In this document: positions 20,786 to 29,420 of the stretch, piece by piece
How the letters are laid out: each line of letters starts with the position of its first letter
How positions within the stretch are numbered: position 1 is the stretch's first letter
Source of the DNA: Halomonas ramblicola
GTDB taxonomy: Bacteria > Pseudomonadota > Gammaproteobacteria > Pseudomonadales > Halomonadaceae
Assembly (NCBI RefSeq): GCF_030409215.1
Contig: NZ_JAUFPL010000017.1
Span: forward strand, 315,138-379,137
Direction of reading: 5' to 3'
DNA: 64,000 nt
Made by a program: the position numbers and the translations under genes
The notes under the pieces: generated by a model
Told to the model about the DNA's origin: nothing
The model's input: the letters and a program-made list of their open reading frames with translations, nothing else
Databases searched by the model: none

Positions 20786-20807
20786 GGCGTTGGCGTTGGC
20801 GTTGGCG
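20780..20807. repeat. Hexamer tandem repeat GGCGTT, 4 copies plus partial
   Basis: Four perfect GGCGTT copies plus GGCG extend from the right end of the palindrome. The first unit overlaps the palindrome arm, suggesting slippage expansion of the arm's terminal GGCGTT. Confidence 0.9.
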
Positions 20808-20815
20808 ACTTGACG

Positions 20816-21154
20816 TCAGATCACGCCGCTCTCCTCGTCGCCTCCCCCCACCAGGTCAAGACCATGGAGACGACGACGCAGCGTCTGACGCTCCATGACC
20901 TTCTGCTGGGCCGCCTCCGGCAGCTCGGTGAAGCTGATCACGCCCTTGTCCATCAGCAGTTCGATCACGTCCTCCAGCACCCGCACGAAGGCCAGGTCCG
21001 AGGCCTGGAAGCGCGCTGGCCCACGACTGCCCTCGCCCTCCATCAGGAAGGCCAGCAGCTCGGGCGAATCCGCCGGGAGGTACTCCGCACACTCCGGCGT
21101 CTCGTCGCGGCTGATCAGCTCGATGCGACCCTCATTGTCGCGCTTGATGTACAT
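20816..21154 (-). CDS. Small conserved hypothetical protein
   Basis: The 112-residue protein starts MYIKRDNEGRIELISRD. It has an acidic middle (ADSPELLAFL) and a helical ASDLAFVRVLEDVIELLMDKGVISFTELPEAAQQKVMERQ region. It resembles a small gammaproteobacterial family often annotated as tryptophan synthase subunit beta-like, which is a misleading historical name; I know no function. The start has CAGGAG at good spacing, so I reject the 13 upstream codons of the open frame. It sits between lapGD and the adhesin gene. Confidence 0.75.
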   Translation of the reverse strand: MYIKRDNEGRIELISRDETPECAEYLPADSPELLAFLMEGEGSRGPARFQASDLAFVRVLEDVIELLMDKGVISFTELPEAAQQKVMERQTLRRRLHGLDLVGGGDEESGVI

Positions 21155-21189
21155 GGGCGTACTCCTGAGAAATCCTGATCGACACCTGG

Positions 21190-24100
21190 TCACTCGATAT
21201 CGAGCTGGCCGCTGTCGATCAGGGACTGGATGAAGGTAGAAGAATCATTACCGTCCATGCCGACATCCTTCAGCAGGATCGTCTGATCCGCATTGCTGCC
21301 ATCTCCGTTGTCGATGCCGCCATCATGCTTGATATGCAGCATGGTGTCGCTTCCCGATTCCCTGGCGAGGATATAGTCATCGATGTCTTCGCTGCCGAAG
21401 CCCGCCCCCTGCAGGAGATCGCTGATATCCAGCTTGTCCGCATCGGCATCCGTTCCGAAGTCGCCGAGGGTGAAGTCCATCACCGTATCTTCGGCCGGGT
21501 CGTTCTCGGCACCCTCATCACCGAAATTCCAGGCAAAGGTATCGGCGCCCAGGCCACTGGACATGATATCGTCGCCGGCAGTACCAATCAGCACATCCGC
21601 TCCAGCGGTACCGTCGAGGTGATAACCCTCCCCTTCTGTGGGGTCATCCGCCTCAACATGCACACTGAACTGCCCGGCGTTAGAGACATCGTCATCCCCA
21701 TCCGTCATGGCAACCGCAAAGTCAAAGCCCTGATCGGAGCGAGTCTCGCCGACATGGTAGCTCACCTGGCCGAGGGTGATCTTCGCGGTCGCATCTGACG
21801 AGTACGTCCCCGCCCCATCCACATTATCAATCATGGAGGCGTCCACTGAAACGGTTGAAGTCTGCGCTTCCAGAACCAGTGTATGGAACTCGAAATCGTT
21901 GATCTCGATAGTCGCACTCTCATACTCTGCCGTATGATCGAAGTAGATATACCCCGTCTCTTCAACATCCCCTGCACCGATCGCTGTATAGGCGACCAGC
22001 ATGGCGCCGTTACCCGCATTACGAATCGTACCGAGCGTGGCATGCGAAGTGGTGGTTTGCTGCCCGTTATCCAGGAACTCGAACGTCACGTCTTCCCCCG
22101 GATTCAGGTGATTATTCCCGAAGCCGGTACCTGCGCCACTTGAGTTGATCCCGTGAGACGACGTCACTTTCACTTCAGCTTCAGTGGCAAGGTCTACATC
22201 GCCATTGATAGCCCCCCTGTCACTGCCCCACTCTCCCGTATCGGCATCATACCAAACGCCATTGGGAAACTTGCCCGAGTCCACTGCCTGGATATCCAAG
22301 GTGATATCTTTTCCGGCAGGCGGCTTTATGACTTCAAACCGATACGCCCCTGAAGCATCAACATGCAAGGTGAAGTGGGTTTCTCCTGAATCGGGACCAC
22401 TCGCCCAAGTGGCAGTCAGCGTACTACCGCCCTCACTGTAATTGTATTCATATCCGGAGTTTTCTGGATCGCCATCGCCATTACCACTCAGATCGAAACC
22501 ACCTGAACCATCGGCACCAGCAACAAAATCAATCTGTCCGACACCTACAGGCCTGGTGAAGCCGACCACTGCATTCTGTACAGAGTTAATGCTAGGCACG
22601 TCATCGACGACCGACGGGGTCACTGCCCCCACCGCAGTATCGCCGTCACTATCAGTCGCCACGACGTTCACCGAGCCCAGGTCCAGGTTGTTCTCGCCAC
22701 TGCCCGCCAGGTGCTTGAAGTCGTTCGCCAGCGTCGCCGTCACCTGCGCCGTACCGGCCGCCAGGTCGACGCTCGACAGGCTCAGCGTGATCGCCGTCAC
22801 GCCGCCGATCTGGCCGACGATCTCGGTATCGCCGTTGCGCGCCCAGACCACCTCGTCTCCGGCGATGCCGTCGGTATCGGTGATCAGCCCCGACAGGTCG
22901 GTACTGAACGCCATGCTCACCAAGGCGTCGCTGCCCAGCGTGAAGCTCAGCGTACCGCTGTGGCTAAGCGATTCCTTGGTGCTGTCCGAGCCGCCCGCCA
23001 GGTCATCCTCATCGACCGTCGGCATGATGCCGGCGGCATCCTGCGGATCACCACCGTCCGCAATGCTGATGGCCTTGCTGGCCTCGTCGGCATCGCCATC
23101 GCCGTCGATGATGCGATAGCTGAACGAGGCATCGACATCGCCCCCGCCGTTGTCGACGCTGTCCGCCGGGGTGAAGCCCCAACTGCCGTCGGCGTTGAAC
23201 ACATAGTCACCGATGCCCGCCACACTGAAGCCGAAGTCGCCGCCACCGAGATCCGTACCGTAACCGAGGGCGACAAAGCCGCTGCCCAGGTCCACATGAG
23301 TGACCGTCGCGCCGTCCGCCCCCTCGGTGTCGTTGGCCAGCAGGTCGCCGCCGATGGCCGAATCCCCTTCGGTCAGGGCCGACGCCGGCTCGACGACGGC
23401 CACCGGACCGTCGTCGAGCACATCGATGGTCATGCGGGTATCCGCCGTATCGCCATCGCTGTCGGTCACCGTGACTTCGAAGACGTCCTGGATGCCCTCG
23501 CTGGTCCCGGTGCTGGCGTCATCCGGATGTTCCGTGGTGTTGTCAGTCAGGGTGTAGGCCCACTCGTAGACACCACCGCCGTTCAGCCTCACTTCCAGGG
23601 TGCCGTAGGTGCCGTTTACCGTGCCGCCACTGGTCACGTCCACCCCGGCGATCACCAGGGACGCGGTGGTATCGGCGCCACTGTGGGTGACGTTGAAGGT
23701 GCCGGAGGTGCTCTCGGCGGTGCTGCTCGGATTGCTACCGTCGTCCAGCGCGGCCTCGTCGACCCGGTTGCCGCCCTCGGCATCCACCACGGGGAGGCTC
23801 GGCACGGAATCGGGGACGATGGTCAGGCCGACCGTCGCCATGGCGGTGTCGCCATCCGCGTCGGTGAGGGTGTAGGTGAAGCTGTCGGCGCCCTCGGCCC
23901 CCGGGGCGGCGGTATAGGTGAAGGTGCCGTCGCCGTTGTAGACCACGCTACCCTGGCTCGGTCCGCTGGCCACGGCGATGCCGCCGGCCAGGTCGACGCC
24001 GTCGGCACCGGCCGTGTCATTGGCGAAGACGTCGATGTCGACGCTGCCGTCCTCGGCCACCTCGCCTGCCAGGTTGTCGTCACGGGCCACCGGGCCGTCG

Positions 24101-25023
24101 TCGTTGACGTCGAGGGTCAGCGTCACCTCCGGCGAGACGTCGCCGTCGTCGTCGGTCACCCGTACCCCGAACAGGTCCTGCACCTGGTCGGCGGTACCGG
24201 TGGCATCGTTCCCGTCATGCTCGAGGGTGTTGGCGTCGAGGGTGTAACTCCAGCTGCCGTCGGGATTCACGGTCAGGGTGCCGTATTCCCCGGCCACCGC
24301 GGTGCCGTCGGCGGTGATGGCGGTCCAGTTGCCGTCCCTGTCCTGTACCTCGATCAGCGCCAGGCCATCATCCCCGGTGTCGATCTGGAAGCTGCCGGTG
24401 GTGGTATCGGTGCCACCGCCGCTGCCACCCGCCAGGGCGGATTCCCAGACCATGTCGCCATCGAGATCGGCGGTCGCGACGCTGGGAAGCGAGTTCGGCG
24501 CTTCCTCTTCTTCGACAGCCAAGGCGGCTTCTTCTTCGACAGCCAAGGCGGTGAGCTCGTTTTCGGGGAAGTCCCCGGACTCCAACTGGCCCAGGCCGTA
24601 GTCGAAGCTGAGCGACGAGACCTGCTCGGTAATGTGCCCCAGCATCACGAAGCTGTGGCCACCTCCCGCGGCACCGCCCGGACCGGCCCCGGCGGCGGTG
24701 GCGTCCAGTTCCTCGAGGAGGTCGCCCTCGCCCTCGTCGATGGCGGTGAGCAGGGCCTCCAGGTCCTCGTCCAGTGCGCTGGCTTCTTCCTGCGTCACGG
24801 CTTCATCCGCACTGAGCTCCGGCGTCATGGCCACTTCCTGGCCACCCTGGATCAGCGTGGGGTCGAGGCCGTCCCCGAAATCGAGCTCAACCCGGGCATT
24901 GTCCGCGGTGACGAGGACTTCGCCCTCCGCCAGGGTGTCGCCCACACGCAGTTCATGCAGGTTGCCCTGGGCATCCCGGGCCCAGGCCTGGCCGGTGATG
25001 GCGATGACGGTTGCGATGGCCAT
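21190..25023 (-). CDS. LapA-type RTX adhesin with retention module and VCBS repeats
   Basis: This 1277-residue, very acidic surface adhesin has the LapA layout. The N-terminal retention module (residues 1-108, starting MAIATVIAITGQAWARD) is followed by TAAG at residues 109-112, the sequence cut by LapG in Pseudomonas. Next come VCBS/cadherin-like repeats with DDDGDVSPEVTLTLDV and DSDGDTADTRMTIDV, a T1SS-143-type region, one RTX nonapeptide block (GTAGADVLIGTAGDD) and a C-terminal type I secretion tail. It is much shorter than Pseudomonas LapA (thousands of residues). Export should be through the LapE-LapB-LapC genes just upstream. The codon third positions around 21.8-22.5 kb are visibly more AT-rich than the surroundings, perhaps marking a more recently acquired ligand-binding segment. 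Confidence 0.92.
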   Translation of the reverse strand: MAIATVIAITGQAWARDAQGNLHELRVGDTLAEGEVLVTADNARVELDFGDGLDPTLIQGGQEVAMTPELSADEAVTQEEASALDEDLEALLTAIDEGEGDLLEELDATAAGAGPGGAAGGGHSFVMLGHITEQVSSLSFDYGLGQLESGDFPENELTALAVEEEAALAVEEEEAPNSLPSVATADLDGDMVWESALAGGSGGGTDTTTGSFQIDTGDDGLALIEVQDRDGNWTAITADGTAVAGEYGTLTVNPDGSWSYTLDANTLEHDGNDATGTADQVQDLFGVRVTDDDGDVSPEVTLTLDVNDDGPVARDDNLAGEVAEDGSVDIDVFANDTAGADGVDLAGGIAVASGPSQGSVVYNGDGTFTYTAAPGAEGADSFTYTLTDADGDTAMATVGLTIVPDSVPSLPVVDAEGGNRVDEAALDDGSNPSSTAESTSGTFNVTHSGADTTASLVIAGVDVTSGGTVNGTYGTLEVRLNGGGVYEWAYTLTDNTTEHPDDASTGTSEGIQDVFEVTVTDSDGDTADTRMTIDVLDDGPVAVVEPASALTEGDSAIGGDLLANDTEGADGATVTHVDLGSGFVALGYGTDLGGGDFGFSVAGIGDYVFNADGSWGFTPADSVDNGGGDVDASFSYRIIDGDGDADEASKAISIADGGDPQDAAGIMPTVDEDDLAGGSDSTKESLSHSGTLSFTLGSDALVSMAFSTDLSGLITDTDGIAGDEVVWARNGDTEIVGQIGGVTAITLSLSSVDLAAGTAQVTATLANDFKHLAGSGENNLDLGSVNVVATDSDGDTAVGAVTPSVVDDVPSINSVQNAVVGFTRPVGVGQIDFVAGADGSGGFDLSGNGDGDPENSGYEYNYSEGGSTLTATWASGPDSGETHFTLHVDASGAYRFEVIKPPAGKDITLDIQAVDSGKFPNGVWYDADTGEWGSDRGAINGDVDLATEAEVKVTSSHGINSSGAGTGFGNNHLNPGEDVTFEFLDNGQQTTTSHATLGTIRNAGNGAMLVAYTAIGAGDVEETGYIYFDHTAEYESATIEINDFEFHTLVLEAQTSTVSVDASMIDNVDGAGTYSSDATAKITLGQVSYHVGETRSDQGFDFAVAMTDGDDDVSNAGQFSVHVEADDPTEGEGYHLDGTAGADVLIGTAGDDIMSSGLGADTFAWNFGDEGAENDPAEDTVMDFTLGDFGTDADADKLDISDLLQGAGFGSEDIDDYILARESGSDTMLHIKHDGGIDNGDGSNADQTILLKDVGMDGNDSSTFIQSLIDSGQLDIE
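24506..24551. repeat. 24-bp in-frame duplication inside the adhesin gene
   Basis: A 22-base sequence recurs with a 24-base period, giving a duplicated LAVEEE-containing octapeptide just before the first repeat domain. It is a small, in-frame slippage product. Confidence 0.7.
24688..24699 (-). other. Predicted LapG cleavage site (TAAG) codons
   Basis: Codons 109-112 of the adhesin encode Thr-Ala-Ala-Gly. In Pseudomonas LapA the same tetrapeptide is cut between the two alanines by LapG. The site sits at the expected distance from the N-terminus and just before a Gly-rich linker. Confidence 0.75.
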
Positions 25024-25167
25024 GATCTGACTCCCTGGGTCATGTTCTGGTTATGTCGTTACTGCAAAGCTAGGCGAGGCGGGCCGCATCGGGTATTGGA
25101 CCGAAGGACAGGCCGGGGAACGGGCACGGAGGGGCCCTTGCCACGGCGAGGAGCCGAGGTCGGTCCC

Positions 25168-25791
25168 TCAATGCCCGGTTTCGAGCGCCTGGGGCTCGCG
25201 TTGTGACAGGCGCAGGACCAGTTGCATGCGATCACGCACGCCAAGCTTGCGGAAAATGGCTCCCAGGTGGGCCTTGACGGTCCGCTCGGTGATACCGAGG
25301 CGTCGTGCCACCTCCTTGTTGCTGAGCCCCTCCACCACGGCGAGCGCCACGCTGCGTTCGCGCTCGGTGAGCCGCTGCAGCGTTTCTTCCCTCAGCCGGT
25401 CGGCGCCGCCCAGCGCCTGGAAGGCACCGCCGACCACCCTGGCCATCAGGTCCGGCGGTACCCAGATCCCCTGGTGGGTGATCACCAGCGCCGCCTGGCG
25501 CAACACCTCGGGCGGCGACAGCGCATGCACATAGGCCCTGGCGCCCGCATCCAGGGCCTGGAAGGCCTCGCGTGGCGTCGGTGCATAGCTCATCACGGCG
25601 AGAGCCGCCCCGGACCGCCGGAGCACCTCGACCAGCCCGGGCCAGGCCTCGACATCGGCCATCACCCAGACGCAATCCTCCCGAGTCACCCAGGCCCTGG
25701 CCTGAGCGGGAGCGACCAGGCGCGCCGCGCTGAAGGCCTCGCGCCAGCGGGGTATCTCGTCGCGTCCCTGGCTGACGAAATAGGTCGCCAT
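25168..25791 (-). CDS. LuxR-type response regulator inside the lap operon
   Basis: The 207-residue protein has an atypical receiver-like N-terminal domain (residues 1-120) and a NarL/LuxR helix-turn-helix at about 140-200 ([44 protein letters not shown]). The receiver lacks the usual acidic pair at the first strand. The only Asp at the phosphorylation position is D46 in VMADVEAW, so phosphorylation is uncertain. It directly adjoins lapC and precedes the adhesin gene by 144 bases, so it is a likely local regulator of adhesin expression. Similar regulators (BrtA-type) sit beside some large adhesins. Confidence 0.85.
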   Translation of the reverse strand: MATYFVSQGRDEIPRWREAFSAARLVAPAQARAWVTREDCVWVMADVEAWPGLVEVLRRSGAALAVMSYAPTPREAFQALDAGARAYVHALSPPEVLRQAALVITHQGIWVPPDLMARVVGGAFQALGGADRLREETLQRLTERERSVALAVVEGLSNKEVARRLGITERTVKAHLGAIFRKLGVRDRMQLVLRLSQREPQALETGH

Positions 25792-27222
25792 CTATCGCTC
25801 TCCCAATGCGTTGCTCCAGGCCCTGAGGATCGGCTTGAGCAGGTACTGCATGACGGTGCGCTTGCCGGTCATGATGTCGACCTCGGCGGTCATGCCGGGA
25901 ATCACCTCCATCTCCGGATGGGCCTGGGCGTCCTCCGTGGAGCGCACCCGCACCAGGTAGAAGGTGTTGTCGTTGTCGTCGGTGATGGTATCGGCGCTGA
26001 TATGGTCGAGCTCGGCCTCGAGCCCCCCGTAGATGGCGAAGTCGTAGGCCGTCAGCTTGATGGTGGCGGGCTGACCGGGGCGCAGGAAGGCGATGTCCTG
26101 GGGGGCGATGCGCGCCTCCACCACCAGTTGGTCGTCGCTGGGCACGATCTCCACCACCTCCTGTCCAGCCTGGGCCACCCCGCCGAGCGTGGTGATATGC
26201 AGCCGCTGCACGACGCCGGCCACCGGCGAGCGCACCTCGGCGAGGCGCACCCGATCCTGCAGGCCGGTGCTCGATTCGTTCAGCGCATTGAGATCGCCCA
26301 GCGTCTGGGCCAGGTCGTTACGCCAGTCGCTGCGCCGTTCACTGCCCAGTTCGCTGAGCTGCCCCTCGGCCTCCTCGACGGCCGCCTCGAGGCGCGACAC
26401 GGCGGCCGCGGCCTGGTCGCGCTCCCCCCGAGCGCGCGACACCTCGCGCTCCAGGCGCAGCACGTCCACCTCGGAGACGGCCCCGGAGTCGAGCAGTGGC
26501 CGCGTCAGGTCGAGCTCCTGTGAGGCCATGTTGAGCTCCCGCTGCGCCGTGGCGCCCCGGGCCTGCGCCTCGCGCAGCTCCTCCTCGCGTTGGCGGATGC
26601 GATCCCGCAGCACGTTCTCCTGCTCGCGCAACTCCTCACGCCGGCTCTCATGGACTTCGCGCTCCTGGGCGACGATGTCGGGGACCTCGGTACGCAACTG
26701 CTCATCGGGTTGGAAGGGGGTATCGGTGACCAGCGCCCGCAGGCGTTCGGCCCTGGCGCGCAGTGCCAGGGCCTGGGCCCGGTTCTCCCGGAAGTTGGAC
26801 AGGTAACGGGTGGGGTCGAGGCGCATCAGCACTTCCCCCTGCTCGACCCGTTCCCCTTCACTGACCAGGATCTCCTGGACCACGCCGCCATCGTAGGTCT
26901 GTACCCGCTGCATCTGGCTGGAGGGGATGACCCGGCCGGCGCCACGGGTCACCTCGTCGATGGGCGCGAAGTACGCCCAGGCCAGCAGTCCGATCAACGC
27001 CAGCAGCACGATATAGAGGAAGGCGCGGGCGCGGATGGGATCCTGGCGCAGGCGCGCCCAGTCGGCATCGCTGGCCCAGTCGCGGTTGAGGTGGGCGGCA
27101 CTCACCCGGCGCGCGAAGAGGCGGTCCATGAAGGGGCGAAACGGCCTGCCGCCCACCTCGGAGAAACGCCCGATCGCCTCGAAGCCACGCTGCTCGGCGC
27201 TCCTGTCATCCGACCTGGCCAT
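25792..27222 (-). CDS. lapC: LapC-type membrane fusion protein (HlyD family)
   Basis: This is the periplasmic adaptor of the type I secretion system for the adhesin. The 476-residue protein has an N-terminal cytoplasmic stretch, a TM helix at about 65-85 (AFLYIVLLALIGLLAWAYF), a lipoyl-type hairpin (IPSSQMQRVQTYDGGVV), long coiled coils at about 160-330, and the C-terminal HlyD beta-barrel ending in a MTGKRTVMQYLLKPI signature. Its start overlaps the lapB stop and it abuts the LuxR gene, so all are one leftward operon. Confidence 0.93.
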   Translation of the reverse strand: MARSDDRSAEQRGFEAIGRFSEVGGRPFRPFMDRLFARRVSAAHLNRDWASDADWARLRQDPIRARAFLYIVLLALIGLLAWAYFAPIDEVTRGAGRVIPSSQMQRVQTYDGGVVQEILVSEGERVEQGEVLMRLDPTRYLSNFRENRAQALALRARAERLRALVTDTPFQPDEQLRTEVPDIVAQEREVHESRREELREQENVLRDRIRQREEELREAQARGATAQRELNMASQELDLTRPLLDSGAVSEVDVLRLEREVSRARGERDQAAAAVSRLEAAVEEAEGQLSELGSERRSDWRNDLAQTLGDLNALNESSTGLQDRVRLAEVRSPVAGVVQRLHITTLGGVAQAGQEVVEIVPSDDQLVVEARIAPQDIAFLRPGQPATIKLTAYDFAIYGGLEAELDHISADTITDDNDNTFYLVRVRSTEDAQAHPEMEVIPGMTAEVDIMTGKRTVMQYLLKPILRAWSNALGER

Positions 27223-29393
27223 CAGCGGGCCCTCCCGATCTGTCCCTGGCGCAGCGCCTCGACCACCTTGTCGCGGGGGCCGTCCGCGACCACCTTGCCG
27301 GCATCGATGACGATGATCCGATCCACCAGCGACAGCAGCGAGGTGCGGTGGGTCACCACCACCAGCGTCTTGACCCGGGCATAGGCCTTGAGATGGGCCT
27401 TGAAGGCCTCCTCGCTGGCGTGATCCATGGCGCTGCTGGGCTCGTCAAGCAACAGGACCTGCGGGTCGTTGACCAGCGCCCTGGCGATCGCCACCGCCTG
27501 GCGCTGCCCCCCGGAGAGCGCCTGCCCACGCTCACCCACCTGCAGATCGACGCCCTGGGGATGGGCGTTGACCAGGGCGTCGAGGCCGCTGAGCTCCAGG
27601 GCCCGCAGCAGTGCCTCGTCATCCACGCCCTCGCTGCCGCCACCGGCCACGATGTTCTCGCGCAGCGTGCCGTAGAAGAGGCTGACGTCCTGGGGGACGT
27701 AGCCGATCTGGCGACGCAGTTGGATGGGGTCGAACTGGCGCAGGTCCACGCCATCGATCATCACCGCCCCCGCGGTGGGCTGGTAGAGCCCCAGGATCAG
27801 CTTGTTTAGGGTGGTCTTGCCGCACCCGATGCGTCCCAGCAGTGCGACCTTCTCGCCGGGCTGGATGCTCAGCGTGACGTCACGCAACGCCTCGCGCTCC
27901 TCCTCCGGATAGCGCATCGCGACCCTGTCGAAGCGGATCTCGCCGCGGATCACCGGCCGGCTGACGAAGGCCTTGCCCTCGGGGCGCTCCACGGGGCGCT
28001 CCATGACGCCGTTGAGCGACTGCAGCGCGGTCGACGACTGGTGGTACTGCGCCAGCAGGGCGGCCGCCTGGCTGACCGGCGCCATCGCCCGCGAGGAGAG
28101 CAGGTAGGCGGCGATCAAGCCCCCCTGGGTCAGGCTGCCGTCGATGATCAGGTAGACCCCGATGATGATCACGCAGACCGCCACGCTGTGCTGGGCCCAG
28201 AGCGCGACGCTGGAGACCGAGGAACTCACCAGGCGCAGCTGGGCCGCGGTACGCGACAGATAGGCCGAGGCCTTCTCCCAGCTGCCCTGGAGGCGGCTCT
28301 CGGCGCGCAGCGTCTTCACCGTTTCCAGCTGCGACACCGACTCCACCAGGGTCGCGTTGCGCTGGGCACTGACCCGCCAGGTGGTCTCGGAGAGCTCGTG
28401 CAGCTTGCCCTGGGCCGCCATGGCATAGAGCAGCACGCAGAGGATGCCCACCAGCACCGGAATCACCAGCGGCGGACCGATCAGGGCGATGATCCCGGCG
28501 AACAGCAGCACGAACGGCAGGTCGACCAGCGCCACCACGGTGGCCGAGCCGATGAAGGTGCGCACCGACTCGAAGGATTGCAGGGTCGCGGCGAAGGAAC
28601 CGGTCGAGGCCGGCTTCGCCTCCAGGCGCAGGCCCAGCACCCGCGACATGATCGACGCGGAGAGCTCGACGTCGGCGCGGCTCGCCGCCAGGTCGACGAA
28701 GGCATTGCGCATCAGGCGCAGCGCCAGGTCGAAGCAGAGCACGATGAAGATCCCCGCCGCCAGCACCCACAGGGTCTCGGTGGCCTGGTTGGGCACCACC
28801 CGGTCGTAGACGTTGAGCACGAACAGCGGCATGGCCACGGCGAACAGGTTGATCATCGCCGAGCCGGCGAGGACGTCCCGGTAGAGCTTGCGATTCTCGC
28901 GGATCACCCCCCAGAACCAGTGGTGCGAGCGCTGTCGGGTGACCTCCGGCCCCCGCGCGTCGAAATGGAAGCGCGGCCGCACATAGATCGCCTGGCCGCC
29001 ATAGCTCGCCTGGAGGCCGTCCAAGGCGACCTCGGTCTCGGCGTCCCCCAGCTCGGGAAAGATCACCCGCGCCCGGCGCGCCTCGAGGTCGAGGCCCAGC
29101 AGCACGCAGGCGCGCCCCGGCTCGAGCAGCAGCACCACCGGGAACAGCGCCGGGTTCAACTGCACCAGGCGACTCTTGACCAGCCGGGCCGTCAGGCCGG
29201 CACGGCTCGCCGCCCGGGGGAAGACCCCGGGGGTCAAGCGCCCCGCCTCCAGCGGCAGCCCGGCGGTCAGCGACTCGGCAGTGGCGGTGCGATCATGCAG
29301 GGTCGCGATGGTCTGCAGGCACTCGAGCAGCTCGTCAGGCACGGCCGAGCGCGAGTCCGCCGGGTCCAGGGACTCTCGATGGGTCACGAACAC
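27222..29393 (-). CDS. lapB: LapB-type ABC exporter with C39-like domain
   Basis: This is the inner-membrane ATPase of the adhesin type I secretion system, 723 residues. Residues about 20-140 form a C39-peptidase-like domain without the catalytic Cys, as in RTX exporters that do not cleave their substrate. Six TM helices follow (about 160-440). The nucleotide-binding domain has Walker A GRIGCGKTT, signature LSGGQ and Walker B VLLLDEPSSA. It lies 27 bases after the TolC-OmpA gene and overlaps lapC by three bases. Not to be confused with the LPS-assembly lapB at 63.4 kb. Confidence 0.93.
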   Translation of the reverse strand: MFVTHRESLDPADSRSAVPDELLECLQTIATLHDRTATAESLTAGLPLEAGRLTPGVFPRAASRAGLTARLVKSRLVQLNPALFPVVLLLEPGRACVLLGLDLEARRARVIFPELGDAETEVALDGLQASYGGQAIYVRPRFHFDARGPEVTRQRSHHWFWGVIRENRKLYRDVLAGSAMINLFAVAMPLFVLNVYDRVVPNQATETLWVLAAGIFIVLCFDLALRLMRNAFVDLAASRADVELSASIMSRVLGLRLEAKPASTGSFAATLQSFESVRTFIGSATVVALVDLPFVLLFAGIIALIGPPLVIPVLVGILCVLLYAMAAQGKLHELSETTWRVSAQRNATLVESVSQLETVKTLRAESRLQGSWEKASAYLSRTAAQLRLVSSSVSSVALWAQHSVAVCVIIIGVYLIIDGSLTQGGLIAAYLLSSRAMAPVSQAAALLAQYHQSSTALQSLNGVMERPVERPEGKAFVSRPVIRGEIRFDRVAMRYPEEEREALRDVTLSIQPGEKVALLGRIGCGKTTLNKLILGLYQPTAGAVMIDGVDLRQFDPIQLRRQIGYVPQDVSLFYGTLRENIVAGGGSEGVDDEALLRALELSGLDALVNAHPQGVDLQVGERGQALSGGQRQAVAIARALVNDPQVLLLDEPSSAMDHASEEAFKAHLKAYARVKTLVVVTHRTSLLSLVDRIIVIDAGKVVADGPRDKVVEALRQGQIGRAR

Positions 29394-29420
29394 CTCTGAA
29401 GTCGATGGGCCCCGCCGGGA

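Noticed and set aside
22711-25206. Plus-strand open frame opposite the adhesin gene
   Set aside because: It is a shadow of the acidic, GC-rich adhesin codons; no start context or family match.
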